Of a stretch of 64,000 nucleotides of DNA, positions 10,600-22,794 are shown piece by piece. Each line of letters opens with the position of its first letter. Within the stretch, counting starts at the first letter, position 1. A program made the translations under genes and the position numbers. Below the pieces are notes generated by a model that was not told where the DNA came from, did no database searches, and saw only the letters and a program-made list of their open reading frames with translations. The stretch comes from Terfezia claveryi (Eukaryota; Ascomycota; Pezizomycetes; Pezizales; Pezizaceae), in NCBI GenBank assembly GCA_015179025.1, contig WHUX01000140.1:62001-126000 (forward strand), in the 5' to 3' direction.

Positions 10600-13500
10600 A
10601 AGAACCTCCTGCTCTTCATACAAAAGGAAAATCAGTAACACCTATTATTGATGCAGCAAAAGAACACCTTCTAGTCACTATGAAAATCAACAACCAACCT
10701 GCAAAGATGTTAGTTGATCAGCAAACTATAGGTGCCGACCTCATTAGCAGCAAATTCTGTACCTTACATAATTTCCACCTGCAGGCACTCTAGAACCGAT
10801 TACCTTGCAGATGACTATGAAAGGATCTAAGGATCTATTAGCCATTACACTAAAGCAAATTGTGACTGTTGGGATGGTCAGAGCAACGAATTTTCTATGT
10901 GGCTGCACTCAAAGATTGGGATGAATCTTAGGATCTCCATCTCTAAGACATACTAAGGTAGTGATCAACATGAGTAATATGAGTATTACTATCAGCCCCC
11001 TGACATCCTCATTTGTACTAGCCCCATGGATAGTCACACCAGTAATGAAAAATACCAGAAAAAAGGAGATTAACACTAATCTCCTGACCCCTGCAAAAAC
11101 CCTTGTTACTTATTTCCCGGACCCACATACACCTCAGAAAATTAATTCAGCTGCAACAACCCTACAACCTCATCACAATGTCTTTGATAAGTTCCTGACA
11201 TATTTCAGCTACGAAAATACTAGACCTACCTCTACTGAGAGAAGGAATGAACCATACTATCGATTTGAAAGATCCAACTATAGTATGGAAACCAAGACCA
11301 ATTAAGCCTAAAGAAAAATTCCTCCCTAACTATTGGAGAAACTCAGAGAAGAAGAGAAGACAGACATGTCTACAGGTCTAATGACAATCTACATGTGCCA
11401 TGTTTATGATTCCCAAAACTAACACCCTAGCAAAGTAAGATTTTTACATGATTTAGTAGCAAGAATCTATGACAATTATGAAACCAAGTCTTATCCCAAG
11501 TCAAACGTTGATTAGGAATAAGTGGCACACACCCCTTCAGGACCAAAGTCGATATCAGCAATGCCTATCATGAGGTCCGAGTCATAGAAGCACATAACCA
11601 AGAACTGCATTTAATACACATTTGGTGTATTCAGAACACGAATTATGCAACAAGGAGACTGCAACATACCAGCTACCTTCCAGAACGCTATGAACAACTT
11701 GTTTAAAGAAGAATTAGGAATCTCTGTATATGTTTACATTGATGACATCTTTATTTTAGCAAAACCTATAAGGAACATTTGGAACATGTTCGAAATATTC
11801 TAAAGAAACTTAGGAAGATAAGTTCTATGCTAGCAAGAGAAATCCCAATTTCTCCTGACATTTACAATTTCTAGGACATGTAATTACCAGAAGAGGTATA
11901 TCTCCTATACCTAAGTCAATTACTAAAATCCTAGACTGGCCTACTCCTCAAAATCAAACACAACTTCGGCCTATTAGGTATGGTTAATTACTTAGTAGCG
12001 TCATTCCTCATCTTACAGCACTTGCAGCACCACTAACAGAAATGGCTGGATCTACTACAATATGGGACTGGACCCCTACTCATACCACTTCGTTTAAATT
12101 AATGAAAGCAGCCCTATCTACAGATCCGGCAGTCAAACCAATCAACTATGAATCAACTGATCCAATCTATCTCATTACGGATGCGAGTTTAATTGGAACT
12201 GGTGCATGGTTAGGATAAGGACCCACTTCCTCACTAATTATCCCGCAGGTTTCCACTCTCGAAAGTTTAATCAGCACAAGAAAACTATTCTACTTTGATA
12301 AGAACTCCTAGCAATTGTGGACGCACTAGAACACTTAGAAGCGAGCTTAGTGATGTACATTCACTATCCTTACAGATCACAAACACTAGTCACTTTCCCT
12401 TTCCAACATAACTAACTGGGAAACAAGCTAGATGGCAGCAAATTATACACCAATTTAGTGTACAATTCAGCACCTCAAAGGAAACAAAACGTTATAGCAG
12501 ATACTCTCTCTCAAGTGTATATAAACCCATCACTTGTCCCTACTCTCTCAGATTTTATTCCATACTCAATCAATACTACTCAAGCTCCTCATACCTCTAG
12601 ATTTCCGCACCCTCCTTCTATTCCTTCAGGCTTTATTACTACAAAGAGAAGGTCATTACCAGTGGATTCTACGCCTCCAGTTTACCTACAACCACCTCCT
12701 CCAGCTCTCATTATGTCTGCTGCAACTACAAGATCACAAAGCAGAGACAAAACCAAAACCAAAACCAAATCTCTGAGACCAGAAAGTGGACCTTTGGTTA
12801 ATAATGAGAACACTCCACCTAAAGCAATGTCTGCTCCTCCAGCAAAACTCCAGTTATTCCAGATAACAGTATGACAGAAGCTTTGCTCTCTATGGTAGTT
12901 AATAACTTCGCTTTAAGCAAAGAGTAATTACCCTTCTCAAACACAATCCTACTAGTGAAGACTCTGTCAAAGCAGCTAGATTCAGGGCTAAGCATGCACT
13001 TATGTACTAGACTTCATGCAAAGATGAAGGCTGTTACTATCATTAGTCATCCCTCATAAATCAGAATAGGACTCCTCATAATAACCACTATTCATATTGT
13101 GATAAATGTGGTTATTATACCTATATTTGCAATATATATCGAGCTGATCAGGATTACTTTCAAGCATTGGCTAAAGCAGCAGAAGGCTCATCAACTACAC
13201 ACTACTCTCCTCCAGTTTTACCTCTTTCTTACCAACTTCTCCTCCAGAAATGACTCCAGAGACTCTCTCCTAAGTCTACTAGATGGACTCATCTTGAGAA
13301 GAGAGAAGAAAAGGCAATTCTTGATCGAGAATTCTCATCACATGAAGACCTAACTAATCTCGAAGATTCTATTTATTATTCTACTATTCCTGTCACTTCT
13401 CTAGCCCCTCGAGATAAATCTTCCTCTATCTCTTCTTATGCTAGTGATACCATCTCTATTCCAAGTGTTAGTTCTGAGTTACCTATACATTATTTTATCG

Positions 13501-15251
13501 TTCCCTATTACCTTCCCAAAGGACTATTTAAGATCGAGCATACTCTGGTATTCAATTCCTTTACTGTTCCAGACCCAGATATGATTCTGGACCTTTATAC
13601 CCTCCTCCCTTTTGGTGATGATATGCATTGGCAATAGTTATCTCATAATTCCTATAACAACCTGGTAGAACAAGTGTTGGCATTAGGATGAAGCACTTCT
13701 GATATTCCTAATCTTATTCCTACTTATGCTCAGTGGGGAAACCTCCTTACTGAAGGTTATAAGGCAGATCCTATATTTTTAAAGATTATCTCATCTCCTC
13801 TCCACAATGGTTATTGTACTCGTCATGGTATTTTTTACTATACTTACAATAATTAGGTCTGTCTCTGCATCCCTAATACCTAGTTATGCAACCTTTATAT
13901 CAAGAATATCCTCCTTAAAAAATACCATACATCCCTTGGTCATCTTAGATTTACCAAGATGTATCATGCACTCAGCAACAACTTCTTTTGGCCTAAGATG
14001 GGAAGAGATATCTGTTTGTACTGTCAGACATGCGCTATATGTCAAACAATAAAGAACTCGACTCAAAAGCCTTATGGCCACCTCCATCCTCTTTCTATTC
14101 CTAGTAAGCCATTTACATATCTTACTATGGACTTTCTTGCCCTTTCTCCTATCAAACTCAGCCCCTCCAATGTTGTGGTGGATTACGTTTGGACAATAGT
14201 ATATAGACTCACTAAGTATACTATTATTATCCCTCTACAAACTAGATATACTGCCAATATATTAGTCAACAACTACATGAATCATATATATCCTCACTTC
14301 GGATATCCAGAAGATATAGTTATAGATCAGGATGTTCTCTTTACCTCTAGCATTTAGAAGACATTCTACCTCATCAACAATATTTATCAATCCATGTCTA
14401 CCTCCTACCACCTAAAATCAGATGGTCAGTCTGAGATTGCTAATAAAGCAATCTTAACTATCTTACGAGCCAAACAGCAAGAACATAGCAGCAGTTGGAT
14501 GCCAGCTATTTCACTTGTCATGGAAGCTATTAACAATACTGTAGATACAACTAGAGGCACTACTCCTCATACTCTTATTTTTCGATTCTCTCCTACTTAT
14601 CAAGATACTCCAGTTCAATCTGATATTCCTACACCAAGGCCAGATGGTTTAACGCAAGCTTTATGGTCTGCTGTACAAGAAAATATGAACACTAGTCGAG
14701 TTGAGATGACTAGGCTAGCTAATAAAAAGAGAAGAGCTAGTCCTGAGTATTAGATTGGTGATCTCGTCAAAATTCATCATTCTGCATTTAGCAGAGAATC
14801 TCAGTACTCTAAGTTGGAGCCCATTTTCCTCGGTCCTTACAAAATCCTCGCCGTCTATCCAAATATCGACAACTACACTATCGAAACCTCTCTTGTCCGC
14901 TCTGGATATATCAAAGTCCATACCTCTCTTTTTGCACCATATCATAATAATCCTGACAACATCTTCCTGGCAAGGGCTTTGCCAAAGCCAGGTCCTATTG
15001 AATGGGATGTTCTAGGCCCAAGGTATGAGTTTGAGCATATTATCAAACACATTGTCAAGAAAAATGGTAGTACTTTATACTTCATCAAGTGGCAAGGTTG
15101 GGGAAATAAAGATAATACTTGGGAACTGGCAGAGAATATCCCAGTTGATGCAGTACAGAAGTATTGGGAGAACTTGTCATTCATGGTTTCTTTTAGTTTT
15201 GATATTTTCGATATTTTTTTCCTCCTATTAACTTTGTGGTCTATTTTTTAG
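10600..15251 (+). pseudogene. pol: pol of element B: protease, RT, RNase H, integrase, chromodomain
   Basis: Protease remnant near 10710 (MLVDQQTIGADLI). RT near 11550-11800 (FRTKVDISNAYHEVRVIEA, VYIDDIFILAK with the YIDD active site). RNase H near 12170-12400. Integrase 13900-14940 is mostly open: a GHLGFTKMYHAL region, CQTCAICQ zinc ligands, then LTMDFLALS, IVIDQDVLFTS and LKSDGQSEIANKAI, so the D, D and E residues are all visible. The chromodomain at 15020-15170 (YEFEHIIKHIVKKNG, YFIKWQGWGNKDNTWELAEN) is followed by a hydrophobic tail that stops at 15251, just before the polypurine tract AAGAAGGGAAGGA. The RT half is far more damaged than the integrase half. Confidence 0.88.
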
Positions 15252-15277
15252 TAAAGGATTTCTTAAGAAGGGAAGGA

Positions 15278-16013
15278 TATAAGGAATACTTGTTTTCTAA
15301 TTACTATAAGTCTTGTTTGAACGTTGGAATCTCTTTGGCTATTTTTAGGATTTTGTTATCAGATGTTTAGGACGTATTTTACTTGCTTAGGTATTTCCCT
15401 TAGTTGGATTAGTATTTGGATTACTTATGTATTAGTGTTGTCTTTTTTAGCATGTTATCTTTTCCCTCATCTCTGACTCATTACTGACATATCTTGTATC
15501 GTCAGCAAGCTAACCACTTTCTCTTGTTCCAGTTGCCTATCTTGTTCGGCAACTGATATCATGTCTTATTTCTTTTCTATTGTCAGCCTCGTTTCTACTA
15601 CTTTCTCTAGCATCATCTATGATACAGAACATATCTAGAATGAGCTATCTTGTATCCATTATAATCAGGTATCATAATGAGTCTTGATGATTGTCCTTAC
15701 ATGAGTTCATTTAGACTCATAGCCTTAGAAATCTAGTGTCTATTAAAGACCTTATTTCCACAGCCTCTAGGTAGGACAGGATCTCTTTCAGTACCATCTA
15801 GTCGAGCAACATTAGAATATACAAGCTACACTAGTAATATTCTTTCTCCAGACCTCCGTGACTCTCCCGAACACCCCTCTACAAATACACCAACAGCTAG
15901 CTGCTCTCTGGGACTCCTGTATAGGACCTAGAGAGTGTGCTTAGCTGCCCAATCACGTTGGTAGAGTCGTGTTTATTTTAGGAACACCTCTACTAACTTG
16001 GCCCACACTTACA
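15278..16013 (+). repeat. 3' LTR of element B
   Basis: 736 bp, intact, starting TATAAGG (TG changed to TA) and ending ACTTACA, preceded by a polypurine tract and followed by TSD AGTGA. Serves as the reference for the split 5' LTR. Confidence 0.93.
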
Positions 16014-16018
16014 AGTGA

Positions 16019-16406
16019 CTGAAATTCTGTTGAGATCTGCTGTAAGGTTATTGGTTAAACTGCTGCTATTGAAGTATATACCAAAGGCCTTAATAGAGCC
16101 TATTTGGATAAAGCTAATATTGTGGTTAATATACTTGCTTGAACCCTTATGGTATCTAGTTGCGATATATCCTGTAATCTTGCTGTAGAAGTATAAGGTA
16201 GTAATGCATCGAAAGAAGGGATAGTTCGTAGTGCGGGGACCAGCTGGAGTATTATAGATAACTGGCTCCCCTATGAAAATTATGTCGGAACCTTTAGTGT
16301 GTTCAAGGAAAGTGTGAGTATTAATCCTGCTATTGTTAATATTACAGTAAGAGATGAGAATCCTCCCCTTTCCTTCCTCGTATATTCTAGAGGGTCTAAA
16401 ATTCAT
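16019..16406 (-). pseudogene. LINE ORF2 start: endonuclease N-terminal half
   Basis: Frame from ATG 16406: MNFRPSRIYEEGKGRILISY, then CNINNSRINTHTFLEH and SDIIFIGEPVI, the N-terminal QLN-SR / D-IFI-EP signature of LINE AP endonucleases. It runs to RISVT, where gypsy B inserted, and continues as PDSIILGDFDAYY at 1475. This half is free of stops. The start overlaps the end of ORF1 (TAA near 16344) in another frame. Role: target DNA nicking for target-primed reverse transcription. Confidence 0.88.
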
Positions 16407-17269
16407 TTTTCAGTTGCTTCCCCTTGTAGGCTTAGTTACTTGTGTAACGGTGTCCATTATTGTTAATGAACTTCTCATTGTTGATACGGGAGAAGCAAGT
16501 TTCCGCCCCATAGTTGTTGAAGTTGCAGTAGGTACCATGTATCTCATTAAGGATTGGAATTAGGCTATATGTCGGTCTTGGTTCTGAGACTGTGTAGCCC
16601 AATAAGTCTATATAGAAAGCCTTGTCTTTGTATCATTCATAGATGTATGCATGATTTCCTCCTGGGATTGGGATTGGGAGTGATGAATCCAGCTTGATAA
16701 GGTCCTTTCTGTATACTGAGAACCTTAGAGAGCATGCCTTCCCTTCATAACTATCACCTCTATATCTGCTTCTTACTAGCCACTTCGGTGATTAGACTGC
16801 TAAGGAGATATCCAGTGCCTGTATGATTTTGTCTGCTCTGCCCCAGGCATGCTCTCCTTTCTTCCCTGATAGTGCTGAGATAACTAGTTCTATTGTATTA
16901 CAATTGATCAAAACTACCTTGTTGTTTGGGTATTGTATTGCCGTACGGTACATTTCTCTCCTTAGGGTGGCTACCATACAGGTCAGTTCCTCGCTTAAAG
17001 TGTTTGGGGGGTGAGTGACTGTGATCTCTTTCTCGGCTGGGTAGGATTTAAATCCTTCCACTTTGACTGCTTTTATTTTTCCCTAGACTACTCTGTCCCA
17101 CTTCGTGTTGAAGCATTATATAAAGCTATTCATCTATTCAGTACCGCTTGGAATCTTACTGCATTAGCTGATCAGAACCCGACTGACAGTCTCCTGATGG
17201 TGTGGGATGATCATGATGTTGGAACATTTCTTTAGGTTTTTCCCTCCTCCTTCATAAGCATATATCCTA
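16344..17269 (-). pseudogene. LINE ORF1 C-terminal portion, decayed
   Basis: Minus strand from 17269: KNLKKCSNIMIIPHHQETVSR, then 17061-16792 EGFKSYPAEKEITVTHPPN ... RADKIIQALDISLAV, and on through KWLVRSRYRGDSYEGKACSL to a TAA near 16344 that overlaps the ORF2 start. Stops are TAG. I infer ORF1 from its place directly upstream of, and overlapping, the endonuclease, not from a recognised domain. It is AT-richer and more broken than the ORF1 part on the other side of the foldback element. Confidence 0.55.
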
Positions 17270-19120
17270 TTACCATATATCACCAAGTAATGCATCATCA
17301 CTGGAATATGCATCAGCTCCCACACAAACCCTGTCGGTCTATTCTTGACAGTATAGCGGACTGCAAAATGAACGGAACTATTGCCAGCAAAATATATATG
17401 CCTCGTAAAGATATAGACATTTATTGATATATGGTGGGAATGTGAAATGGACAGGTTTGGATAGGCTAATAGATCGATTTTTGGGTGGCATCTAATATTT
17501 TGAAACAAAATAGAGACAAGCAACTGACCTACAGTACTGACCAAGTCTTGGGAATATATATAAATTGGGGTTTGAATGGCATAATCTAGAGTATATAGAT
17601 GCAGTTTAAGTTGCTTAAAAGTGATAAAGTGATTAGTCTAACTTTGAAAGGTGAGGGGGAGTTGGTGCACTTTTCCGAGATCTGTTTATATAAAAACCTG
17701 AAAGAGCCTGAGCTACACTGAACTCAGCTGGGCTAATTAGGCCTTGCCTATACAAGCCCAAGTCTGTCTTGGTCTGCCTGAGTTTGTCTGGCTTACCTGA
17801 GTCTGCTAGACTAAATCTGAAGCTGCCTGAACTCGTCTGTATAAATTATATAGATATTGGGTATTCCTAACCTTATCTGACAAATTGTAGGCTAGACTAG
17901 GTACACTATAGTAATATTGAACTTCAATAAGCTAATATATATTTGCTTGAAGCTGCTTGAGATGTCCCAAACTAGTATAAACTCTTATGAATTACTATTA
18001 GGTTACTTCAAGTTGATTGAGCTCATCGGAGTATACCAATATATATCTGAACTACTCTAATCTCACTAGTATTTATTTTTGGCCTTCATATAGTAACTTA
18101 GGGTTAGCTTCAGCAGGTCTAGTTTGATTTAGTATATTTGAGAGGCAGTACCTCCAGAAGCAAGCTCAAACTTCAATTAGAATAAGTCACTTAAATTAGC
18201 TTAGGCTGGCTTGACTTAGTATATATGCTTGTAACTATCTTAATGTACTGAAGAATATCTTCTTTACTACTGTGTACAATTACGGACCCTCAAATGAGTT
18301 GTCCAAACTCAGGTAGATTCAAGTAAGTCTGAGTTAGCTTATGCGAGCCTAAATTAATATGCATGGGGCTATATAGGGCTGCATAAGGCTAGGCTGGTAA
18401 AGAGAAGCTCAAGCGAAGGTCCAGTGGCCTCACACAGTTTAGAGGTAGTACCCATTATATTATAGAAGTTCAATATTGTTTTAGTGTACCTAGTCTAGCC
18501 CACAATTTGTCAGACAAGATCAGGAATACCTAGCATCTATATAATTTATACAGATGAGTTCAGGCAGCTTCAGATTTAGTTCAGCAGACTTAGGCAGGCC
18601 AGACAAACTTAGGTGGACCAAGATAGACTTGGGCTCATATAAGCAAGGCCTAATTAGCCCAGCTAAGTTCAGTATGGCTCAGGCTGCTTCAAGTTTTTAT
18701 ATAAACAGATTTTGGAAAAGTGCACCAACTTCCCCTCACCTTCCAAAGTTAGACTAATTACTTTATCACTTTTAAGCAACTTAAACTGCATCTATACACT
18801 CTAGATTATGCCATTCAAACCCCAATTTATATATATTCCCAAGACTTGGTCAGTACTATAGGTCAGTTGCTTGTCCCTATTTTGCCTCGGAATATTAGAT
18901 CCCACCCAAAAATCGATCTATTAACCCATCCAAACCCATCCATTTCACATTCCCACCACATATAAATGAATCTCTATATCCTTACGAGGCATATATATTT
19001 TGCTGGCAATGGTTCCGTTCATTTTGCAGTCCGCTATGCCGCCAAGTATGGACCGACAGGGTTTGAGTGGGGGCTGATGCATATCCCGGTGATGATGCAT
19101 TACCCGGTGATGGATGGTAG
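17270..19120. mobile_element. Large foldback element with ~650-bp inverted arms
   Basis: The left arm 17271-17930 is the reverse complement of the right arm ~18470-19120 (for example TACCATATATCACC against TACCATCCATCACC at the ends, and the block with GCGGACTGCAAAATGAACGG in both). Between them are ~500 bp of unpaired, CTTGAG/GGCTGG-rich sequence. No transposase was found. Left-arm CpG sites are mostly changed to TpG/CpA, those in the right arm much less. No clean TSD could be fixed. It sits within LINE ORF1. Confidence 0.78.
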
Positions 19121-20926
19121 CCCGTTCCTTTGGTGCGTTGGTATTAGACCTTGCAACTGGTGTTTGGGGGTCCACGGTTGGTGAGGGGCCGAGAGGCGCT
19201 TCCATAGCTATGATCCTTTTCTTATGGTCTATCGCAGCCGATGGTGACGGAGGTATATGTTTCTGGATTGGATTGCTGCGTCGAGGCCTGGCCGTGGGTA
19301 GGCCCTCCTTGAGTGCTTGTATCATTGCTTTTTCGTTCCTTGTGGCTGTTGTAAGGGGGCCTTCGTCCTTTCTATAGCTAGGGAAGCCCTGAACCTTGTC
19401 TTCAATGAGATCCCGATACTCGAAGTCGCTGGCGGTCGTTTCCGTGTCTGAGTCCTGTTCCTTGATATCTTTTAGGGCGTGTTTGCACCTCAATATGTGC
19501 TCTGATGAGCTTAACCCAGCCTCAATAATTCTTGTGAGGTTTGACATTCGCACTTCTTTAGCTGATCTATCAAACGCCCTTCCCTGATGAATGTCGAACT
19601 CAGCTCCTAGGATCCCCTCCACATCTTCTTCCATGTCATTATCAACATCTGAGTCCCAGTCTGGTTGAATAAAGGTAGCGGTAGACTTGACGATCCGGGA
19701 CCCTGATCCTGTCGGGGGGGGAGGCGAGGGTGAGTGTTCATACGGAACTTAATTCCTTCTTGACGGGTGTACTAAGGCTGCTTGATAGTCCAAGGCCTCT
19801 GCTGCCTTTACCGAGAGATCCTTCTTAATTTTGTCAACTGAGTTATCGAAATCGTATGGCATTTTCGGTGGGCTGCCTTCCAGGTTGGAAGATGGTAAAT
19901 TGGGGTTGTATGGTGACTTAGATCTGGACCTTTTGGGAGCCTTTCGCTTGTTGTTGTTGCTTGTATGTGATTTTCCCTTTGGTGTGGAATAGGCCCTGGC
20001 CTCCGTGCCCTCTTTGTTTGCTGGATCATCGTGCTTCATTGGTGAGTCAGTGTTTCTTGGGGGTGAGATAGTGCCTGCGGTGAGAATTTCAGAGCCTGGT
20101 TTGGGTGAAATCTTGTCCGCTTCTGAAGCAACCTCTTTGTCTTTCATTTTGGTCTGAGGGGCCTGTGGCAGTGTTGGCTTGGCTGGTAGTGGGGGGGATG
20201 GAATAGCTGGCTCGATAGACGTTGGTTTCTTTCCTGCTTGCTTTGGAGGGGTCACCTTCGATGCCATCCCAATGGGGGTTGACTTTATGGGGTTAGTTTT
20301 TGGGAAATCTGCCCTGGGTGCTTTCGCCCCGCCACATTCTAGGGGTTTGCTGTTAGTGTCTGCATGTTGACTGTCTGCCAGCGTCGATGGTGCTGCCCCT
20401 TTATTGAATACCGCTGGGCAGCCGCTCATTCTTGAATCTATTGAAATCCTTGGAGAGATAGTGCCTGTCGGAAGGCTGGGTGCCTCTATTAGTACAGGCG
20501 TATTGGGTGTCGTGCTGAGGTCTATGACCTCTATGTCCTTCTTCGGGGCTGCTATGCTTGCATGGTAATTCGAGACAAGTGCCTGATTGGCATTTGTCGA
20601 TAGCCCTGTAGGGAGGGTTTGTGGCCGTACCCACCACCTAGTGGGGGTCGACGAGGAAGATGCAGACGGGGTTAGGGAGTGGCCGGCTTGATATGGGTGT
20701 ATGTTAGATGCCTCGATTGCCTTTTTGATATCATGGACATCCTTGTGAATATCGCCTATAGCCTTGTACATTTCCAGTCTGTCCTCCGAGTCCTTCGCCC
20801 TGCTTGCTGCCCCCTCGTCCCTAATTGCGGCGATTGCGAGGTTGATACCTGCCATTGCACGGTCTTGCAACAAGGTTAATTCAATGCCTTGCGCTCTCAT
20901 GTGTTCGTTGAAAGCCTTTCCGAGCT

Positions 20927-20961
20927 TGGAGTATCAAGTATTTAAAGATAAAAAAAAAAAA
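20927..20961 (+). mobile_element. 35-bp poly(A)-tailed insertion, a minimal retroposon tail
   Basis: TGGAGTATCAAGTATTTAAAG then a 12-13 nt A tract, flanked by AGCT at 20923-20926 and 20962-20965. Insert plus one AGCT is 39 nt. Removing it restores EELGKAFNEHMRAQ in the ORF1 frame. This fits a severely 5'-truncated product of target-primed reverse transcription. Confidence 0.7.
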
Positions 20962-21575
20962 AGCTCCTCCAGGGCCACTGCTAGACCTCTTACACCCTCT
21001 TTCATTTCTTCTCTCTGGGCCTTGAAATGTGCAGATACATCGTTCGCGATATTAATTAGCACTGCACTATGTTCCTCTGTTGCCTCTTTCTCTGCCTTGC
21101 TTGCTTCTGATATCCTTGAGAAGCCATCGGACACTGTCTTTTGGACTGCGATTTCAAACTGGTTGAACCGGTCACCCTCTAGAGCCGATCTGCTGTCCCA
21201 GTCCCAAATTGAAGAGTCAGAAGAGTCTGGCTTGGACGAGCTGTCATCGTCTAGAGCTTCGTTTCTGAACTGTTGGAAAGGTGGGCTATCTGGAATGTCT
21301 TCCCCCGATTCTGTGCAGTCCTGGAAGATCGTATCCGTGTCTTCAAGGCCTGGGTCTTCAAGTACTAGATCTTGGTCTTGGGAGTCGGGTATTACATTAA
21401 ATCCTAAGGCTGAGGCGTCTTCTTCGACCGTAGTTGGGGAGATGGTCTGGGGGCGGGCTGGTGTGGCTGTGCTGTCGGCACCCATGTCTGAGTCTGAGTC
21501 GGAGTTATTGGCGGAGTGTTCTGGCTCTATGTCGGATGCTTGTGACTCTGGGATTTCTATATTCGCATTGTGGGT

Positions 21576-22096
21576 TAGACCTGGGCACGAGACGAGACAT
21601 CTCGAGACTTTTTGTGAAAATTTTTCATTAGCTGCGAAATTTTTTCAGTGGCTGCGAAGATCTTTTCATGGGTTGCGACAATCAGTTTAGCAGCCTACGA
21701 TAGCCTTCGCTTGTAAATATGTGTTACCATTCGGTACTTAAAGGTAGAGATTCCTTCTTCTCTTTCTCCGTTCATTATACTCCTTCTCCGCTCATTATCT
21801 GCACTTCCTGTACTGCATCAACAATCAGCACAATAAGCCATATTTCCGTGTCGCCTGTTCATACTCCAGATAATTTTATAGCGAGGTTTAGCAGAAGAGG
21901 GTATAGAAGAGGAAATTGACGTCGAAGGCGAAGATGATGATGATCGATAATAACTAGGTAGCTAGCTAGCAAGTTCGAATATAATTATGATTGTGTTGGC
22001 TGGTCCTCGATATCCAAAAGTCTCGAGACTTTTCCGGTCTCGAGACGTCTCGAGACAACAGCTATAGAGTCTCGAGACGTCTCGTGCCCAGGCCTA
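21576..22096. mobile_element. 521-bp hAT-type MITE
   Basis: Exact 8-bp TSD TTGTGGGT at 21568-21575 and 22097-22104. Terminal inverted repeats are TAGACCTGGGCACGAGAC and, on the other strand at the right end, TAGGCCTGGGCACGAGAC, continuing into palindromic CTCGAGACGTCTCGAGAC words. No coding capacity. 8-bp duplications and TAG-type ends are typical of hAT elements. It interrupts LINE ORF1, which reads across once it is removed. Confidence 0.88.
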
Positions 22097-22353
22097 TTGT
22101 GGGTTTTCTGTGTCGATGGGAACGATAGGCCTGGGTGGTTTTGTATAGTGATCGAGTGCTCTATCTGTTCGCTGATCGGGTCGAGTGCTAGGATCGCAGT
22201 TGCTGGGTCGTTAAAGGCTTCCGCGATTTCGTCCAGTGACCCTTCTCTCGAGAATTCCGGAGGGTCATCTGGGTTCGAATCTAGGATTTGATGGCCTCTG
22301 GCAATTGCTATCCATTTGTTCCGTAGTGAGTTCCATTGCCCTGAACGTATTGT

Positions 22354-22794
22354 AACTGTTTAGCGTCCTGCATGCTATGCCCTTTATAACAACGACCAGG
22401 CGTCCGCTATCCCTCCAGCAGGGGGAGACCGGGTGGAACATTCGCCTCGTGCTCATGGTTGTTGTCCGTCGTGGTGATGTCGTGTGGGTTTTGAAGTATC
22501 GTAACGTGACGAGATGCCGTGATGTATGACGGAGGGGCAATATGATAGTGGGGTTGGATTGTGAGGCACTATGATGGCGGGGTCAGGTGTGACTGTGACT
22601 GTGACTGTGGAGTTGTGACGCTCTGTGCCAGGCGAGGTGGTGTGTTGCTGCTCCGATGTTATTGGCCCGGGGATGGAGTGGGAATTACAAATTGTAAAGT
22701 AAGGCAGCGTGCTTCACAAACAACTCTCTACTGCCGGCGGCAGTACTAGAGTTCACTACAGCAAACTATAGGTGCACGAAACCTGTAGCTTCTG
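22354..22794 (-). other. Probable LINE 5' region, G-rich, no gene
   Basis: GC-richer than its surroundings, with a small GTGACT microsatellite at 22592-22613 and an inverted CTGCCGGCGGCAG palindrome near 22731. An ATG at 22371 on the minus strand opens a 21-codon frame (MQDAKQLQYVQGNG) one base out of register with ORF1. I see no other coding signal. Confidence 0.35.

Larger units (their letters stand above)
1481..16013 (+). mobile_element. Ty3/gypsy chromovirus-type LTR retrotransposon B (carries nested element A)
   Basis: Bounded by LTRs of about 736 bp starting TGTAAGG/TATAAGG and ending ACTTATA/ACTTACA, and by an exact 5-bp TSD AGTGA at 1476-1480 and 16014-16018. Gag with a CCHC knuckle, protease, RT, RNase H, integrase and a C-terminal chromodomain follow in gypsy order. 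The 5' LTR is split into 1481-1659 and 7855-8417 by element A. B itself is inserted in the endonuclease domain of the LINE. Gag and RT have many stops; the integrase-chromodomain part is better preserved. Confidence 0.93.
19121..22353 (-). pseudogene. LINE ORF1 (gag-like) N-terminal part with two small insertions
   Basis: One continuous minus-strand frame from about 22353 to 19121 once the hAT-type MITE (21576-22096 plus 8 bp) is removed. It opens TVTIRSGQWNSLRNKW, runs through an S/D/E-rich part (ANNSDSDSD), a helical stretch (ISEASKAEKEATEEHSAV) and long P/S/T-rich and basic segments (KRKAPKRSRSKSP) to the arginine/proline region before the foldback. It has one TAA (19751) and a TGA brought in by the 35-bp insertion at 20927. 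No start ATG in this frame; an ATG at 22371 would need a frameshift. No zinc knuckle seen. The assignment to the LINE is by position and strand; similarity is not recognised. Confidence 0.55.

Noticed and set aside
16792..17061. RNase H-like domain in the frame VVLINCNTIELVISALSGKK
   Set aside because: It resembles the DNQ-A part of RNase H only loosely, lacks the other acidic residues, and lies upstream of the endonuclease where ORF1, not RNase H, is expected.
20764..21690. 308-codon plus-strand frame
   Set aside because: It is antisense to the LINE ORF1 frame, which is better supported by continuity across two insertions.
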